A stretch of DNA of 64,000 bases. Source: Variovorax jilinensis (GTDB lineage Bacteria; Pseudomonadota; Gammaproteobacteria; Burkholderiales; Burkholderiaceae_C). The translations under genes were made by a program, and so were the position numbers. The notes under the pieces are model-generated. The model was not told the origin of the DNA. It saw only the letters and a program-made list of their open reading frames with translations, and ran no database searches. This document shows, in pieces, positions 35,807 to 45,127 of the stretch. The stretch is from assembly GCF_030316885.1 (NCBI RefSeq), contig NZ_JASZYQ010000003.1, positions 496,001 to 560,000 of the forward strand, in the 5' to 3' direction. Each line of letters begins with the position of its first letter. Positions within the stretch are counted from its first letter, which is position 1.

Positions 35807-37021
35807 ATGCCCATCGCCCTGCTGGCTCTGACCCTCAGCGCCTTCGCCATCGGCACGACCGAGTTCGTGATCGTCGGCCTGCTTCCCACCATCGCGGCCG
35901 ACCTGCGGATCGGTCTGCCCTCGGCCGGCCTGCTGGTCAGCCTCTATGCACTCGGTGTCGCCATCGGCGCGCCGGTGCTGACCGCGCTCACGGGCCGAGT
36001 CCCTCGCAAGGCGCTGCTGCTGGGCCTGATGGCGCTGTTCACGCTCGGCAACCTGCTGGCCTGGAAGGCACCGGGCTACGAGACGCTGATCGCCGCGCGC
36101 ATCCTGACCGGCCTCGCGCATGGCGTCTTCTTCTCGATCGGCTCGACCATCGCCACCGGCCTCGTGCCCCGGGAGAAGGCGGCGAGCGCGATCGCGATCA
36201 TGTTCACGGGTCTGACGGTGGCGCTGGTGACCGGCGTGCCGCTGGGAACCTTCATCGGCCAGCACTTCGGCTGGCGCGAGACCTTCCTCGCGGTGGCGGC
36301 GCTCGGCGTGATCGCCTTTGCCGGCAGCGCCGCCTTCGTGCCCGGGGACATCCGCCACACGCCGCCGGCCTCGCTGGCGCAGCAGTTCAAGGTGCTCGGC
36401 CAGCCGCGGCTGCTCATGGTGTACGCCACCACGGCCATCGGCTACGGCGGCACCTTCATCCCGTTCACCTTCCTCGCCCCGCTGCTGACCGAGGTGTCGG
36501 GCTTCAGCGCCGGCGCGGTCGGCGGCGTGATGCTGGTGTACGGGCTCTCGGTTGCGGCCGGCAACATCTGGGGCGGCAGGCTGGCCGACCGCCGGGGCCC
36601 GATTCCCGCGCTCCGGATCATCTTCGCGCTGCTGGCCGCGGTGCTGCTGCTGCTGAGCTTCACGGCGCCTTCGAAGTGGCTGGCGCTCGCGACCGTGCTG
36701 CTGTGGGGTGCGGTGGCCTTCGGCAACGTGCCGGGCCTGCAGGTCTATGTCGTCCAGCAGGCCGAGCGCTACACGCCGCAGGCGGTCGACGTCGCCTCGG
36801 GCCTCAACATCGCGGCCTTCAACCTCGGCATCGCGGGCGCGGCCTGGGCCGGCGGCTTCGTGGTGACGCACCTGGGACTGGTGCACACGGGCTGGATCGG
36901 CGCGCTGGTCGTGATGGTGGCCTTCGCACTCACGGTCTGGAGCGGCCGGCTCGACCGTGCCCGCGACGCCTCGCCCGCTTCTTCTTCGATCGACTTCAAC
37001 AACCCCAGGACCTCGTCATGA
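35807..37021 (+). CDS. MFS transporter, AraJ/YdhP-like efflux type
   Basis: 404 residues, twelve hydrophobic segments. [21 protein letters not shown] in helix 1 and the [11 protein letters not shown] loop between helices 2 and 3 are typical of the DHA1/AraJ branch of sugar or drug exporters. Preceded by AAGGAG. Its TGA overlaps the ATG of the aldo-keto reductase, so the two are coupled. The last 25 residues are a soluble tail. Confidence 0.9.
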   Translation: MPIALLALTLSAFAIGTTEFVIVGLLPTIAADLRIGLPSAGLLVSLYALGVAIGAPVLTALTGRVPRKALLLGLMALFTLGNLLAWKAPGYETLIAARILTGLAHGVFFSIGSTIATGLVPREKAASAIAIMFTGLTVALVTGVPLGTFIGQHFGWRETFLAVAALGVIAFAGSAAFVPGDIRHTPPASLAQQFKVLGQPRLLMVYATTAIGYGGTFIPFTFLAPLLTEVSGFSAGAVGGVMLVYGLSVAAGNIWGGRLADRRGPIPALRIIFALLAAVLLLLSFTAPSKWLALATVLLWGAVAFGNVPGLQVYVVQQAERYTPQAVDVASGLNIAAFNLGIAGAAWAGGFVVTHLGLVHTGWIGALVVMVAFALTVWSGRLDRARDASPASSSIDFNNPRTSS

Positions 37022-37833
37022 CCGCACACCTCAACATCCCGCCCTTCGGCCTCGGCACCTTCCGCCTGAAGGGCCAGACGGCGATCGATTCGGTCGCCAC
37101 CGGCCTCTCGCTCGGCTACCGCGCGATCGACACCGCGCAGATCTACGGCAACGAGGCCGAAGTCGGCCAGGCCATCGCGCAGAGCGGCGTGGCGCGCGAA
37201 TCGATCTTCCTCACGACCAAGATCTGGACCGACAACTACGCCGAGGACAAGCTGGTGGCCAGCCTCAAGGACAGCCTGGTGAAGCTGCGCACAGACCATG
37301 CCGACCTGGTGCTGATCCACTGGCCCTCGCCGGGCGGCACGGTGCCGGTCGCCGAGTTCATGGATGCGCTCGCCGATGCCCGCCGGCAGGGGCTCGCGAA
37401 GCAGATCGGCGTGTCGAACTTCAACATCGCCCTGATGCGCGAAGCGATCGCCGCGGTAGGTGCCGACGCGATCGCAACCAACCAGGTCGAACTCCACCCC
37501 TACCTGCAGAACCGGAAGGTGGCGGCGTTTGCGGCCAGCCAGGGCATACCGATCACTTCCTACATGACGCTGGCCTACCGGGCGGTGCTCAAGGACCCGG
37601 CCATCGAACGCATCGCCGCGGAGCGCGCGGCCACGCCTGCACAGGTCACGCTGGCGTGGGCCATGCAGCTGGGTCACGCGGTGATCCCTTCGTCGACGCA
37701 GCGTGCCAATCTGGCGAGTAATCTGCTGGCCCAGGAGCTCCGTCTAGACGATTCGGAAATGGCACGCATCGCGGCGCTCGAACGCAACGGCCGGCTCGTC
37801 GACCCCGAGGGGCTGGCGCCGGCCTGGGACTGA
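37018..37833 (+). CDS. dkgB: 2,5-diketo-D-gluconate reductase B-like aldo/keto reductase
   Basis: 271 residues, an NADPH-dependent aldo/keto reductase closest to DkgB. The catalytic tetrad is visible: Asp and Tyr in [11 protein letters not shown], Lys in TTKIW, His in LIHWPSP. NADP-binding [14 protein letters not shown] lies near the C-terminus. Likely reduces methylglyoxal and other small aldehydes. Coupled to the MFS gene by ATGA and under the divergent LysR regulator. Confidence 0.9.
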   Translation: MTAHLNIPPFGLGTFRLKGQTAIDSVATGLSLGYRAIDTAQIYGNEAEVGQAIAQSGVARESIFLTTKIWTDNYAEDKLVASLKDSLVKLRTDHADLVLIHWPSPGGTVPVAEFMDALADARRQGLAKQIGVSNFNIALMREAIAAVGADAIATNQVELHPYLQNRKVAAFAASQGIPITSYMTLAYRAVLKDPAIERIAAERAATPAQVTLAWAMQLGHAVIPSSTQRANLASNLLAQELRLDDSEMARIAALERNGRLVDPEGLAPAWD

Positions 37834-37857
37834 CGCGCGCCGGGCCGCCCGTCGGCA

Positions 37858-38361
37858 TCACATCGTGCGCACCTGGAGCGCGTTGTCGACGGTGGTCACG
37901 CCCTGCACGCTGCCCGCGAGGTCGCTGGCGCGCGTCCTGGCCGCCTCGCTGGGCGCCGAGCCAGTGAGACGGACCACGCCGGCCTTGGTGTCGACATCGA
38001 TCCGTTGGGCGCTGAGATCGCTGTCCCGGGCCAGGGCCTTGTGGACCGACAGCGTGATGGCGGCATCGTCGACGCTGCCCATCGCGGCGGCACCCGCGCC
38101 CTTGATCGCATCCTTGATCGCGGCCGCGTCCTGCTTCGTTTCCGGCGAGGCGATGAAGGCGCGTGTCTTGTCGCGCGCGGTCTCGGCCAGTTCCGCGGCT
38201 TTCTCGGCCGCAGCGGCTGCGGCCGCGCCCGTCTTGTCGACTGCGGCGTCGATCTGGCGGCGGTCTGCATCGGCCTGGCTGCCGCCGCGGTCGGTGCAGG
38301 CGGTGAATGCCAGCACACAACTGGCGGCGGCGATGGCGATGAACAGTCGGCTGTTCTTCAT
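37858..38361 (-). CDS. BON domain lipoprotein
   Basis: 167 residues. MKNSRLFIAIAAASCVLAFTAC is a lipoprotein signal with lipobox Cys 22. An Ala/Glu-rich helical region (about 45-85) leads to a single BON domain from about 105, with LARDSDLSAQRIDVDTKAGV and GVVRLTGSAPSEAAR. BON domains bind phospholipid surfaces, as in OsmY and DolP. Convergent with dkgB by 24 bases. Confidence 0.88.
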   Translation of the reverse strand: MKNSRLFIAIAAASCVLAFTACTDRGGSQADADRRQIDAAVDKTGAAAAAAAEKAAELAETARDKTRAFIASPETKQDAAAIKDAIKGAGAAAMGSVDDAAITLSVHKALARDSDLSAQRIDVDTKAGVVRLTGSAPSEAARTRASDLAGSVQGVTTVDNALQVRTM

Positions 38362-38507
38362 GGTGGAAGCACTCCTTTTCGAAGCCTCCCAGGCTAGGCC
38401 AACAGAACCTGCATGGCCGTCGAGCGGCGGCGCAATCCGCCGTAGGTCGAGCGCGCATCGAGCCCGGCGGGCCGCGAACACGCCGGCTCCCGCGCCCGCA
38501 GGCGCGG

Positions 38508-38729
38508 CTAGCGCGGCGGCGGGAAGCGCTTGATCATCGTGCGGCCCAGGCTCGTGATCTCGTGCACGGTCGCCGCCGGCTGCGTGTAGCCGTTCAGCGT
38601 GCGCAGAGGCCGCGGGATGTCGGCCTTGATGTGGCCCGCCATGCGCAGCACGCGCACGGCGTCGACCTCGGCGCCGCCGGCGACGGAGATGGGCAGCTCG
38701 CAGGCTGCCAGACGATGGAGTAGGTTCAT
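38508..38729 (-). CDS. Small hypothetical protein
   Basis: 73 residues from MNLLHRLAACELPISVAGG. No signal peptide or known domain. The pattern PRPLRTLNGYTQPAATVHEITSLGRTM looks conserved-protein-like rather than random. Divergent from the nitroreductase gene by 63 bases. I do not recognise its family with confidence. Confidence 0.55.
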   Translation of the reverse strand: MNLLHRLAACELPISVAGGAEVDAVRVLRMAGHIKADIPRPLRTLNGYTQPAATVHEITSLGRTMIKRFPPPR

Positions 38730-38792
38730 GGCCACCGCGCGAGTATGCCGGCTCGCCCACCTACACTCGCGACACACTTCGAGCCACCTCCC

Positions 38793-39461
38793 ATGCACAT
38801 CCAGGATGCCGTCGCCAGCCGTCACTCCGTCCGCGCCTTTCTTCCGACCCCGGTCGATGGCGACACGATCCGCCGCGTCCTGACAGAGGCGGCGCGCGCG
38901 CCGTCCGGCGGCAACCTGCAGCCCTGGCACATCGACGTGGTGACCGGCGATGCGCTGCAGGCGCTCAAGGCCCGGGTGCAGGCACGGATCGCGAGCGGCG
39001 AGCCCGAGGCGAGCGACTACGACATCTATCCCCCCGCGCTGCGCGCACCCTGGCGAGATCGCCGCTTCCAGGTCGGCGAGGCGATGTATGCGCGGCTCGG
39101 CGTCCCGCGCGAGGACAAGGCCGAGCGCCGGCGATGGTTCGCGCGCAACTTCGATTTCTTCGGGGCTCCGGTCGGGCTGTTCTGCTCGGTCGACCGCACC
39201 ATGGGCCCGCCGCAGTGGTCGGACCTCGGCATGTACCTGCAGACCGTGATGCTGCTGCTGCGGGGAGAAGGCCTCGACAGCTGCGCGCAGGAATGCTGGG
39301 CGATCTATCCGAAGACGGTCGGCGCTGCGCTCGGCCTGCCCGAGGAACGCATGCTGTTCTGCGGCATGTCGATCGGCCTGCGCGATCCGGCGCATCCGCT
39401 TTCGCAGTTCGAGAGCGACCGTGCGCCGCCCGCGGAGTGGCTGCGCTTTCACGGCGCCTGA
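38793..39461 (+). CDS. Nitroreductase family protein
   Basis: 222 residues, FMN-dependent. The N-terminal SRHSVRAFLPTPVD with the FMN-phosphate Arg and APSGGNLQPWHIDVV are diagnostic; MYLQTVMLLLRGEGLDSCAQECW is the dimer helix and cofactor site. Enzymes of this branch reduce nitroaromatics or quinones with NAD(P)H. ATG at 38793 is used as conserved sequence starts at once. Confidence 0.93.
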   Translation: MHIQDAVASRHSVRAFLPTPVDGDTIRRVLTEAARAPSGGNLQPWHIDVVTGDALQALKARVQARIASGEPEASDYDIYPPALRAPWRDRRFQVGEAMYARLGVPREDKAERRRWFARNFDFFGAPVGLFCSVDRTMGPPQWSDLGMYLQTVMLLLRGEGLDSCAQECWAIYPKTVGAALGLPEERMLFCGMSIGLRDPAHPLSQFESDRAPPAEWLRFHGA

Positions 39462-39500
39462 AAGCCGGCGGCCGCGCCCGGGGCACCTGCGATGCCGGCC

Positions 39501-40337
39501 TCAGCGCGGCGCCGGCGGTGCGGCGGCGAAGCGCGGCGCGCGGCGCTCGAGGTTGGCGCGCACCGCCTCGGCCTGATTGGCGCTGCCGATCAGGGCCTTC
39601 TGCTCGATCGACTCGGCCATCAGCAGCTCGGCGGCGCCCTGCCCCATCGCGGCGTTGAGCAGCCGCTTGCCGGCGCGGATCGCGTCCGGGCTCTTCTGCG
39701 CGATCTCGTGCGCCATGGCGAGCGCCTCGGTCAGCGGGTCGGCCGAGAGCCGGGTCGCGAAGCCCAGCGCCAGCGCTTCCTCGCCCGAGAAGACGCGGCC
39801 GCTGAAGGTCAGCTCGCGCACCACGTCGTCGCGCGCCAGTTCGCGCATCAGCACGATGCCGCCCATGTCCGGCACCAGGCCCCACTTGATCTCCATCACC
39901 GACATCTTCGTGTCCGGCGCCACGAGCCGCACATCGGCGCCGAGCGCGACCTGCAGGCCGCCACCGAAGGCCACGCCGTGCACCGCGGCGATCACGGGCA
40001 CCGGCACCTGGCGCCACACCATCGCGACCTGCTGGGCGGCATTGGCGATGCCGTGGGTGCGCGCCAGCAGGTCCTGCGGCACCGCGCCCTGGCCGATGAC
40101 GCCGCTGCCGCCCTGCTGCAGGCGCTGCATGGACGCCATGTCGAGGCCGGCGCAGAAGGCCTTGCCTCGGCCCGCGATCACGACCGCGCGCACTTCCGCG
40201 TCGCCGCACAGTCGCGCGCCGGTTTCGAGCAGGGCATCGAACATGGCGGGATCGAGCGCGTTCATCTTGTCGGCGCGCGAGAGCTGCAGTTCGACCACGC
40301 CGTCGGCATGGCGGATGGTTTCGATGCGATCGGTCAT
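39501..40337 (-). CDS. Enoyl-CoA hydratase/isomerase (crotonase) family protein
   Basis: 278 residues. Oxyanion-hole segments GRGKAFCAGLDMASMQ near 56-71 and VHGVAFGGGLQVALGADVRL near 115-134 are intact; the acidic catalytic position appears in IKWGLVPDMGGIVLM. It handles a CoA thioester, but which one is unclear as the gene stands alone. Divergent from the PhoX-like gene by 86 bases. Confidence 0.92.
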   Translation of the reverse strand: MTDRIETIRHADGVVELQLSRADKMNALDPAMFDALLETGARLCGDAEVRAVVIAGRGKAFCAGLDMASMQRLQQGGSGVIGQGAVPQDLLARTHGIANAAQQVAMVWRQVPVPVIAAVHGVAFGGGLQVALGADVRLVAPDTKMSVMEIKWGLVPDMGGIVLMRELARDDVVRELTFSGRVFSGEEALALGFATRLSADPLTEALAMAHEIAQKSPDAIRAGKRLLNAAMGQGAAELLMAESIEQKALIGSANQAEAVRANLERRAPRFAAAPPAPR

Positions 40338-40423
40338 GGTGATGTCTCCTGTGGGATGGCTGGCCCGGAGTATCGAGGCTCGGCGATGATCGCGCTGTCG
40401 CCCAGTCAACATCACCCGCCCCC

Positions 40424-42274
40424 ATGCCGATCGACCGCCGCCAGTTCCTTCAATCGAGCGCCGCCGCTGCGCTGGTTGCGCTCGCGCGCGAGGGCAGCGC
40501 CGGAGCGGCCGACGACGGCCGGCTGGGTTTCGAGAGCGTGCCGGCGACGCTGCGCGATGCGGTCACGCTGCCGCCCGGCTATCAGGCGCAGGTGCTCTAT
40601 CCCTGGGGCGCGCCGACCGGCATCGCGGGCGCCATGCCGGCCTTCGCGCCCGACGCGTCGAACAGCGCCGACGACCAGGCGCTGCAGGCCGGCATGCACC
40701 ACGACGGCATGCACTTCTTCGCGCTCGACGGCCGCAGCGACCGCGGCCTGCTCGTGCTGAACCACGAGTACACCGACGAGCGCCTGCTGCATGCCGACGG
40801 CGCGAAGCCCTGGACCGCCGACAAGGTGCGCAAGTCGCTGCATGCGATGGGCGTGTCGGTGGTCGAGGTCGAGCTCGGCCCCGCGGGCTGGCGCCAGGTG
40901 CTGCCCTCGCCTTTCGCGCGACGCATCCACGGCCGCACGCCGATGCGCATCGCCGGCCCGGCCGCGGGCCACGCGCGCATGCGCACGGCGGCCGACCCGG
41001 GCGGCAGGCGCGTGTCGGGCACCTTCTCCAACTGCGCGATGGGCGTCACGCCCTGGGGCACCTACCTCACCTGCGAAGAGAACTTCCAGGCCTACTTCGG
41101 CGGGGACAAGCAAACCCTCGCGGGCATCGGCCCGGCCGAGCGCCGCTACGGCCTCGGGACGGGCAGCTGGTCCGACTACTGGCAGGCCGACGAGCGCTTC
41201 GACCTCGGCAGGCATCCCAACGAATCGAACCGCTTCGGCTGGGTGGTCGAGATCGATCCCTTCGACCCCGCCTCCACGCCCGTCAAGCGCACCGCGCTCG
41301 GCCGCAAGCACCAGGAGAGCGCCACCTGCGCGCTGACCCGCGACGGCCGGCTCGCGGTCTACATGGGCGACGACTCGAGCTTCGAATACATCTACAAGTT
41401 CGTGAGCCGCGACAAGGTGCGCCCCGGCAGCGATGCGGCCGCGCGTGCGGCCAATCGCGACCTGCTCGACACCGGATCGCTCTACGTGGCGCGCTATGAC
41501 GCCGACGGCCGCGGCCGCTGGCTCGAACTGCGCCACCGCCACGGCGGCATCGACGGTGCGAGCGGCTTTGCCGATCCGGCCGAGGTGCTGATCCATGCGC
41601 GGCTGGCCGGCGACATCGCGGGCGGCACGCGGATGGACCGGCCGGAATGGATCGCGATCCATCCGGGCAGCGGCGAGGCCTATGTCGCGCTCTCGGCCAA
41701 TCCGCTGCGCGGCGCGGCGGGCATGCCGGCGGCCGACGCCGCCAACCCGCGCGCCGGCAACGTCTTCGGCGGCATCCTGCGCTGGCGCGAGGACGGCCGC
41801 GATGCCGGCAGCCTGGGCTTCTCGTGGGACCACTTTGCGCTGGCCGGCGATCCGGCCATCGAAGGCGCCGGCGTGCGCTATCCCGACGCGCAGGCCGACG
41901 CCTTCGGCAACCCGGACGGCCTGGTCTTCGACAGCGGCGGCCTGCTCTGGATCCAGACCGACATGAGCGGCCGCGCGATCGCCCGCGCACCGCTGGCCGC
42001 GCTCGGCAACAACCAGATGCTGTGCGCCGACCCGGCCACGGGCCGCATCAAGCGCTTCCTGGTCGGGCCGGCCGGCTGTGAAGTCACCGGCTGTGTCCTG
42101 ACGCCGGACCGCCGCAGCCTGTTCGTCAACATCCAGCATCCGGGCGAGACGCGCGAAGGCGCGAGCGGCACGCCCAACAGCGCCTGGCCCGACGGCACGG
42201 CGCCCGGCAGCGCACGGCCGCGTTCGGCCACCGTGGTCGTGCGGCGCCGCGACGGCGGTATCGTCGGCACCTGA
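40424..42274 (+). CDS. PhoX-family (DUF839) protein, Tat-exported
   Basis: 616 residues. MPIDRRQFLQSSAAAALVAL is a strong twin-arginine signal. The body is the beta-propeller PhoX/DUF839 family: LNHEYTDERLLHADG, GTFSNCAMGVTPWGTYLTCEENFQ and GWVVEIDPFDPASTPVKRTALGR carry the residues that hold Fe and Ca in PhoX alkaline phosphatases. It may release phosphate from organic esters in the periplasm, though many family members are untested. Only a poor Pho half-site (CTGTCGC at 40395) precedes it. Confidence 0.85.
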   Translation: MPIDRRQFLQSSAAAALVALAREGSAGAADDGRLGFESVPATLRDAVTLPPGYQAQVLYPWGAPTGIAGAMPAFAPDASNSADDQALQAGMHHDGMHFFALDGRSDRGLLVLNHEYTDERLLHADGAKPWTADKVRKSLHAMGVSVVEVELGPAGWRQVLPSPFARRIHGRTPMRIAGPAAGHARMRTAADPGGRRVSGTFSNCAMGVTPWGTYLTCEENFQAYFGGDKQTLAGIGPAERRYGLGTGSWSDYWQADERFDLGRHPNESNRFGWVVEIDPFDPASTPVKRTALGRKHQESATCALTRDGRLAVYMGDDSSFEYIYKFVSRDKVRPGSDAAARAANRDLLDTGSLYVARYDADGRGRWLELRHRHGGIDGASGFADPAEVLIHARLAGDIAGGTRMDRPEWIAIHPGSGEAYVALSANPLRGAAGMPAADAANPRAGNVFGGILRWREDGRDAGSLGFSWDHFALAGDPAIEGAGVRYPDAQADAFGNPDGLVFDSGGLLWIQTDMSGRAIARAPLAALGNNQMLCADPATGRIKRFLVGPAGCEVTGCVLTPDRRSLFVNIQHPGETREGASGTPNSAWPDGTAPGSARPRSATVVVRRRDGGIVGT

Positions 42275-42294
42275 ACCCGAAGGAAGAACACCTC

Positions 42295-42693
42295 ATGCCC
42301 ATCCGCATCGTCCGCCTCGGCAGCGACCGCGCAGCCGGCGAAGGCCTGCGCATCGGCACCGTGCGCCGCCCGCCGCGCGGCGTGCCCAAGGCCGAGTTCG
42401 CGACGCGGAACTGGTACGACGTCTGGTACCCGAACCTCGCACCTTCCGTCGAGGCCATGAAACAGGCCCAGGCGGCGATCGTCTCGGGCGTACCCGCGCA
42501 GTGGACTGCCTTTGCGCGCAGGTACCGAAGCGAGATGGCCAAGGCCGATGCGAGCCGCAGCCTCGACCTGCTGGCCGCGCTCTCGCACGAGGCCGCGTTG
42601 TCGGTCGGCTGCTACTGCGAGGACGAGGCGCGCTGCCATCGCTCGCTGCTGCGCGCGCTGCTGGCGGAACGCGGCGCGGACATCGCCGGCTGA
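42295..42693 (+). CDS. DUF488 family protein
   Basis: 132 residues. The DUF488 marks are RNWYDVWYPNLAPS in the middle and the C-terminal Cys/His cluster GCYCEDEARCHRSLLRALL. Function in this family is unknown; roles in nucleic acid or metal chemistry have been guessed from the cluster. It follows the PhoX-like gene by 20 bases and precedes the CDF-like gene by 15, so it is probably in an operon with them. Confidence 0.85.
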   Translation: MPIRIVRLGSDRAAGEGLRIGTVRRPPRGVPKAEFATRNWYDVWYPNLAPSVEAMKQAQAAIVSGVPAQWTAFARRYRSEMAKADASRSLDLLAALSHEAALSVGCYCEDEARCHRSLLRALLAERGADIAG

Positions 42694-42708
42694 CGAGGCG
42701 CGCGCTTC

Positions 42709-43659
42709 ATGCCCAGGCCGCGCCTTCGATCGATTGCTTCATCCGGCGCCCCGGCCGACGAGCTCTCGCCGTCGCAGCGTCAGAGCGAGCGCGCGGTGTT
42801 TGCCGCCTTCGCCTACGACTGCCTGCTGATCCCGCCCTACCTCTGGGTGGCGATCCAGGTCGATTCGATCACCATGGTGGGCGAGTGCCTGCGCGGCGTG
42901 CTCATGATCAGCGTGGCCTTCGCGTCCTGGCTCACGCTGCGCCGCATCCACCGCCGCCAGACCGCGGGCTACGACTTCGGCCTCGGCAAGCACGAGCAGA
43001 TCCTGTCGCTGCTGGTGGCCCTGCTGCTGCTGGTCAGCGCAGGCTTCATCGCCTGGAAGGCGATCGGCAAGGTGCCGGGCGCCGGCGAGGGCATCGGCCT
43101 GCTCAACGCGGTGGCGGTCGGGATGGTGCTTTTCAACCTCGTCGCCAACGTCGCGCCGATCCCGCCCCTGATGCGCGCGCTGCGCCAGAACCCGTCGGTG
43201 ATCGTGCGCACCCAGCTGCGTACCAAGATCACCAAGACCGTGGGCTCTTCGATCGTCGTCGCCTCGGTCGCGGTGGCGATGCTCGGCAGCAATCCGGTGG
43301 TCTCGCTGTGGGCCGACCGGGCCGGGGTCGCGATCGTGGTGCTGGTCACGCTGCGCGCGGCCTACGACCTGCTTCGCACTGCCCTGCCCGACCTGCTCGA
43401 CCGCACGCTCGACGAGCCGCTCCAGCATCGCATCAACCGTGTGCTGGCCGAGCATTTCGCGGATTACGACAGCATCGAGTGGTGCCGCAGCCGCCAGTCG
43501 GGCTCGCAGGTCGTGATCGACATCGGGCTGGGTTTCCCGGCCGATCGCGCCTTCGGCGAGGTGGCCGCCTTCGCCCGCCGGGTGGGCGAGCGGATCGAAG
43601 CCGAGATCCCGCACAGCGAGGCGACGGTGACGCCGGTGCTGCCAGGCGAGGCGGCTTGA
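42709..43659 (+). CDS. Cation diffusion facilitator-like transporter
   Basis: 316 residues with about five or six membrane segments and a soluble C-terminal alpha/beta domain (SQVVIDIGLGFPADRAFGEV), as in CDF proteins. DFGLGKHEQILSLLVALLLL after helix 2-3 matches the CDF signature YGxxKxE. The expected metal-site Asp/His pairs in helices II and V are not all obvious (for example GSSIVVASVAVAMLGSNP), so it is a divergent member and the transported ion is unclear. Confidence 0.75.
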   Translation: MPRPRLRSIASSGAPADELSPSQRQSERAVFAAFAYDCLLIPPYLWVAIQVDSITMVGECLRGVLMISVAFASWLTLRRIHRRQTAGYDFGLGKHEQILSLLVALLLLVSAGFIAWKAIGKVPGAGEGIGLLNAVAVGMVLFNLVANVAPIPPLMRALRQNPSVIVRTQLRTKITKTVGSSIVVASVAVAMLGSNPVVSLWADRAGVAIVVLVTLRAAYDLLRTALPDLLDRTLDEPLQHRINRVLAEHFADYDSIEWCRSRQSGSQVVIDIGLGFPADRAFGEVAAFARRVGERIEAEIPHSEATVTPVLPGEAA

Positions 43660-43693
43660 GACACAATCTCCCCCGCCCGAAGGAGACACACCC

Positions 43694-44116
43694 ATGTCGG
43701 TTGCCATGTTCATCGCCCTGGCCTTCACGGTGGCCCTGCTGGTCACGACGGCCTACTTCATCATGGGCTCGATCCCGCTGCTGGTGCTCGCGCACGACAC
43801 GCCGCTCGACGCGCGCTTCGTGCGCGGCTTCTTCAATCTCTACTACCGCGCGGCCTTCGTCGCCGCCGGCGCCACCGCGCTCGCCTATGCCTTCGCGGGG
43901 CGGTTCGGGCTCGCGACCGGCGCTGCGGCACTGGCGGCAGTCGCGGTCGGGCTGCGCCGCATGATCATCCCGAAGATGGAAGCGCTCGGCGCGCAGATCG
44001 AGTCGCGGCCACTGGATGCAATTGCAGGCTTCCGCCGGACCCACATCACTGCCATCCTGATCAACATCGCCCAGCTCGCCGTCATCCTGTGGAGCCTGGT
44101 CAGCCTGGGTCGCTAA
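43694..44116 (+). CDS. Small polytopic membrane protein
   Basis: 140 residues, four predicted membrane helices, resembling DUF1772/DUF4149-like proteins in layout, without a firm family match. FFNLYYRAAFVAAGATALAYAF and RRTHITAILINIAQLAVILW are the best-conserved-looking parts. AGGAGA lies eight bases upstream of the ATG. It follows the CDF-like gene by 34 bases. Confidence 0.65.
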   Translation: MSVAMFIALAFTVALLVTTAYFIMGSIPLLVLAHDTPLDARFVRGFFNLYYRAAFVAAGATALAYAFAGRFGLATGAAALAAVAVGLRRMIIPKMEALGAQIESRPLDAIAGFRRTHITAILINIAQLAVILWSLVSLGR

Positions 44117-44132
44117 CCACGGAGAACCCCGC

Positions 44133-44588
44133 ATGGCCACCACGTCCACGAACACCATCCGCCTGCACCGCGTGCTGCGCGCGCCGCCCGACCGCATCTA
44201 CCGCGCCTTCATCGAGCCCGGCGCCTTCGAACGCTGGCTGCCGCCGTTCGGCTTCCTCGGCCGGGTGCACAGCATGGAGCCGGTGGTCGGCGGTGCCTGG
44301 CGCATGTCGTTCACCAACTTCGGCAGCGGCAACAGCCACTCCTTCGGCGGCAAGTACCACGAGCTGGTGCCGGGCCAGCGCATCGCCTACGACGCCAGCT
44401 TCGACGACCCGAACCTGCCCGGCACGATGAAGACCACCGTCACGCTGACCGCGGTGTCCTGCGGCACCGATGTCAGCATCGTGCAGGAAGGCATCCCGGC
44501 CATGATTCCGACAGAGATGTGCTATCTCGGCTGGCAGGAGTCGCTGGTCTCGCTGGCTCAACTGGTCGAGCCCGAGATTCCGGGCTGA
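44133..44588 (+). CDS. SRPBCC/AHSA1 family protein
   Basis: 151 residues of the START/Bet v1-like fold: RVLRAPPDRIYRAFIEPGAFERWLPP at the start, then GGAWRMSFTNFG and a C-terminal long helix CYLGWQESLVSLAQLVE. Such proteins bind hydrophobic ligands, but none can be predicted here. It is 16 bases after the membrane protein and 44 before the VOC-fold gene, likely one transcript. Confidence 0.85.
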   Translation: MATTSTNTIRLHRVLRAPPDRIYRAFIEPGAFERWLPPFGFLGRVHSMEPVVGGAWRMSFTNFGSGNSHSFGGKYHELVPGQRIAYDASFDDPNLPGTMKTTVTLTAVSCGTDVSIVQEGIPAMIPTEMCYLGWQESLVSLAQLVEPEIPG

Positions 44589-44632
44589 TCCGGCTCTCGA
44601 AACCGGCCGCTCCCCATTTCAGGAGACACGAG

Positions 44633-45118
44633 ATGAGCAGCAAGAACACGATCTGTCTGTGGTTCGACGGCACCGCGGAGCAAGCCGCGAAGTTCTATGC
44701 CGACACCTTCCCCGACAGCGCGGTCGGCGCCGTCCACCGCGCGCCGGGCGACTTCCCTTCGGGCCAGGAAGGCGACGTGCTGACCGTCGAGTTCACGGTC
44801 GCCGGCATTCCCTGCATCGGCCTCAATGGCGGCCCGGCCTTCAGGCACAGCGAGGCGTTCTCGTTCCAGATCGCCACCGACACCCAGGAAGAGACCGACC
44901 GTCTGTGGAACGCGGTGGTCGGCAACGGCGGCCAGGAGAGCGAATGCGGCTGGTGCAAGGACCGCTGGGGACTGTCGTGGCAGATCACGCCGCGCGTGCT
45001 CACCGACGCCTTCAGCGGTGCCGATCGGGCGGCGGCCAAGCGGGTGTTCGACGCCATGATGACCATGCGCAAGATCGACATCGCCGCCATCGAGGCCGCG
45101 CGGCGCGGCCAGTCGTAG
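44633..45118 (+). CDS. VOC superfamily (PhnB-like) protein
   Basis: 161 residues beginning MSSKNTICLWFDGTAEQAAKFY. It is the 3-demethylubiquinone-9 methyltransferase-like/PhnB-like VOC family: PDSAVGAVHRAPGD, GIPCIGLNGGPAFRHSEAFSFQ and CGWCKDRWGLSWQITPRVL. Despite the name, such proteins have no proven methyltransferase role. AGGAGACACGAG sets the start. Confidence 0.88.
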   Translation: MSSKNTICLWFDGTAEQAAKFYADTFPDSAVGAVHRAPGDFPSGQEGDVLTVEFTVAGIPCIGLNGGPAFRHSEAFSFQIATDTQEETDRLWNAVVGNGGQESECGWCKDRWGLSWQITPRVLTDAFSGADRAAAKRVFDAMMTMRKIDIAAIEAARRGQS

Positions 45119-45127
45119 CCCGCCCGG

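Noticed and set aside
40395-40412. CTGTCGC-CCAG-TCAACAT before the PhoX-like gene as a Pho box
   Set aside because: The second repeat matches at only three positions and the site is 26 bases from the ATG, too close for a normal promoter.
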